From positions 12,489,560-12,553,559 of the forward strand of contig HG738140.1 in the NCBI GenBank assembly GCA_000499405.2: DNA of 64,000 nucleotides, written 5' to 3'. Origin of the DNA: Onchocerca volvulus (lineage: Eukaryota; Nematoda; Chromadorea; Rhabditida; Onchocercidae). Below are positions 63,459-64,000 of the stretch, one piece after another. The translations under genes were made by a program, and so were the position numbers. Below the pieces are notes generated by a model. It worked only from the letters and a program-made list of their open reading frames with translations. It searched no databases and was not told the origin of the DNA. The first letter of the stretch is position 1, and each line of letters opens with the position of its first letter.

Positions 63459-64000
63459 CTGAAAAACATGCATTCATTTTTGTGAAGCTAATCTTGTTCA
63501 TAATTTCAAAATTATTTTGAATCGTTCAAAATAAAAATATGAATTTCCGATGTACTGCATAATATCTTAATAATTTTAACCCTGAAGGTGCCGATTTCAT
63601 GATGTTGATGATATTTAGTGAAGCCAATTATTTGACGAACGCCGCACTGTGACCTTAGACGGTTGTTTATCATAATATTTAACATCGTGAATTTTTACAC
63701 TGAGAAATATAACAAAAAAGCTGCCCAATCATCGAATATAAATCATCATTGTACCCTATCATACAGTTGTCATCAAAATGAACTTATTACTATCTCTGTT
63801 TGTCCTAAAAGACAAGAAACGTGCAATTTGATTTCTCCTCTTTTTCTGAATTACCGATGTTAAAAAAACTCAGGTAACAGGGATAACCACATCATCTGCA
63901 AAAGATTTGTGACAACTATAATCAGCGCAACGTCTTTCCAGTCCTCACACCCATTTATTTCATGTATGTTGAACGATGTCATTACAGAAAAAGAAGGAAA
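63459..64000. other. Right edge, probably SPEN intron
   Basis: The exon at 63316-63458 enters in mid-codon after a TTTTTCAG acceptor, so this stretch is the preceding intron. The first half of RRM1 is not found in it. The plus-strand frame at 63663-63863 has no support. Confidence 0.6.

Overview
This is eukaryotic genomic DNA, very AT-rich, with short, intron-rich genes on both strands. The gene content points to a nematode, most likely a filarial worm (inference). The reasons are a SPEN/DIN-1-type corepressor gene, trans-splice-like acceptors just upstream of start codons, and a decayed bacterial yidC fragment of the alphaproteobacterial (Wolbachia-like) type inside a nuclear intron. No bacterial operon, phage or CRISPR array is present. 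Exon models were built by hand from reading frames and splice sites. In the four best gene models all exon phases close and the length sums are exact.

Left part (1-11.3 kb): a long imperfect foldback (821-1428), then an unrecognised plus-strand multi-exon gene (1978-4674). It converges on AAR2 (5526-10719, minus), a U5 snRNP assembly factor of 379 residues. The last AAR2 intron holds the yidC fragment (about 6372-6508). AAR2 shares a 632-bp divergent promoter region, which contains a 51-bp tandem duplication, with a plus-strand secreted-protein gene (11352-16705, 391 residues, family not recognised).

Middle part (16.7-34 kb): an orphan terminal exon on the minus strand (17512-17731), a tRNA-Asn(GTT) gene (17949-18022), PYROXD1 (19282-22720, minus, 476 residues) and, upstream of it on the same strand, deoxyribose-phosphate aldolase DERA (23668-30196, minus, 303 residues). 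A 3.6-kb DERA intron carries a broken Helitron helicase. Upstream of DERA lie a TA-flanked MITE (30341-30577) and a possible small frameshifted gene (31195-31522).

Right part (34-64 kb): almost 30 kb is one minus-strand gene, the SPEN/SHARP/DIN-1 homologue. Fifty-one exons in the window encode at least 3,513 residues: the end of RRM1, RRM2-RRM4, a long low-complexity region (Ser-rich, then Lys/Glu-rich, then acidic, then Gln-rich) and the C-terminal SPOC domain. Its 5' end lies beyond the right edge.

The genes do not form one pathway: pre-mRNA splicing (AAR2), redox (PYROXD1), deoxynucleoside catabolism (DERA) and transcriptional repression (SPEN). The least ordinary contents are the bacterial yidC insertion, the helicase relic, the AT-type splice donor in PYROXD1, the foldback, and the Cys-free secreted protein.
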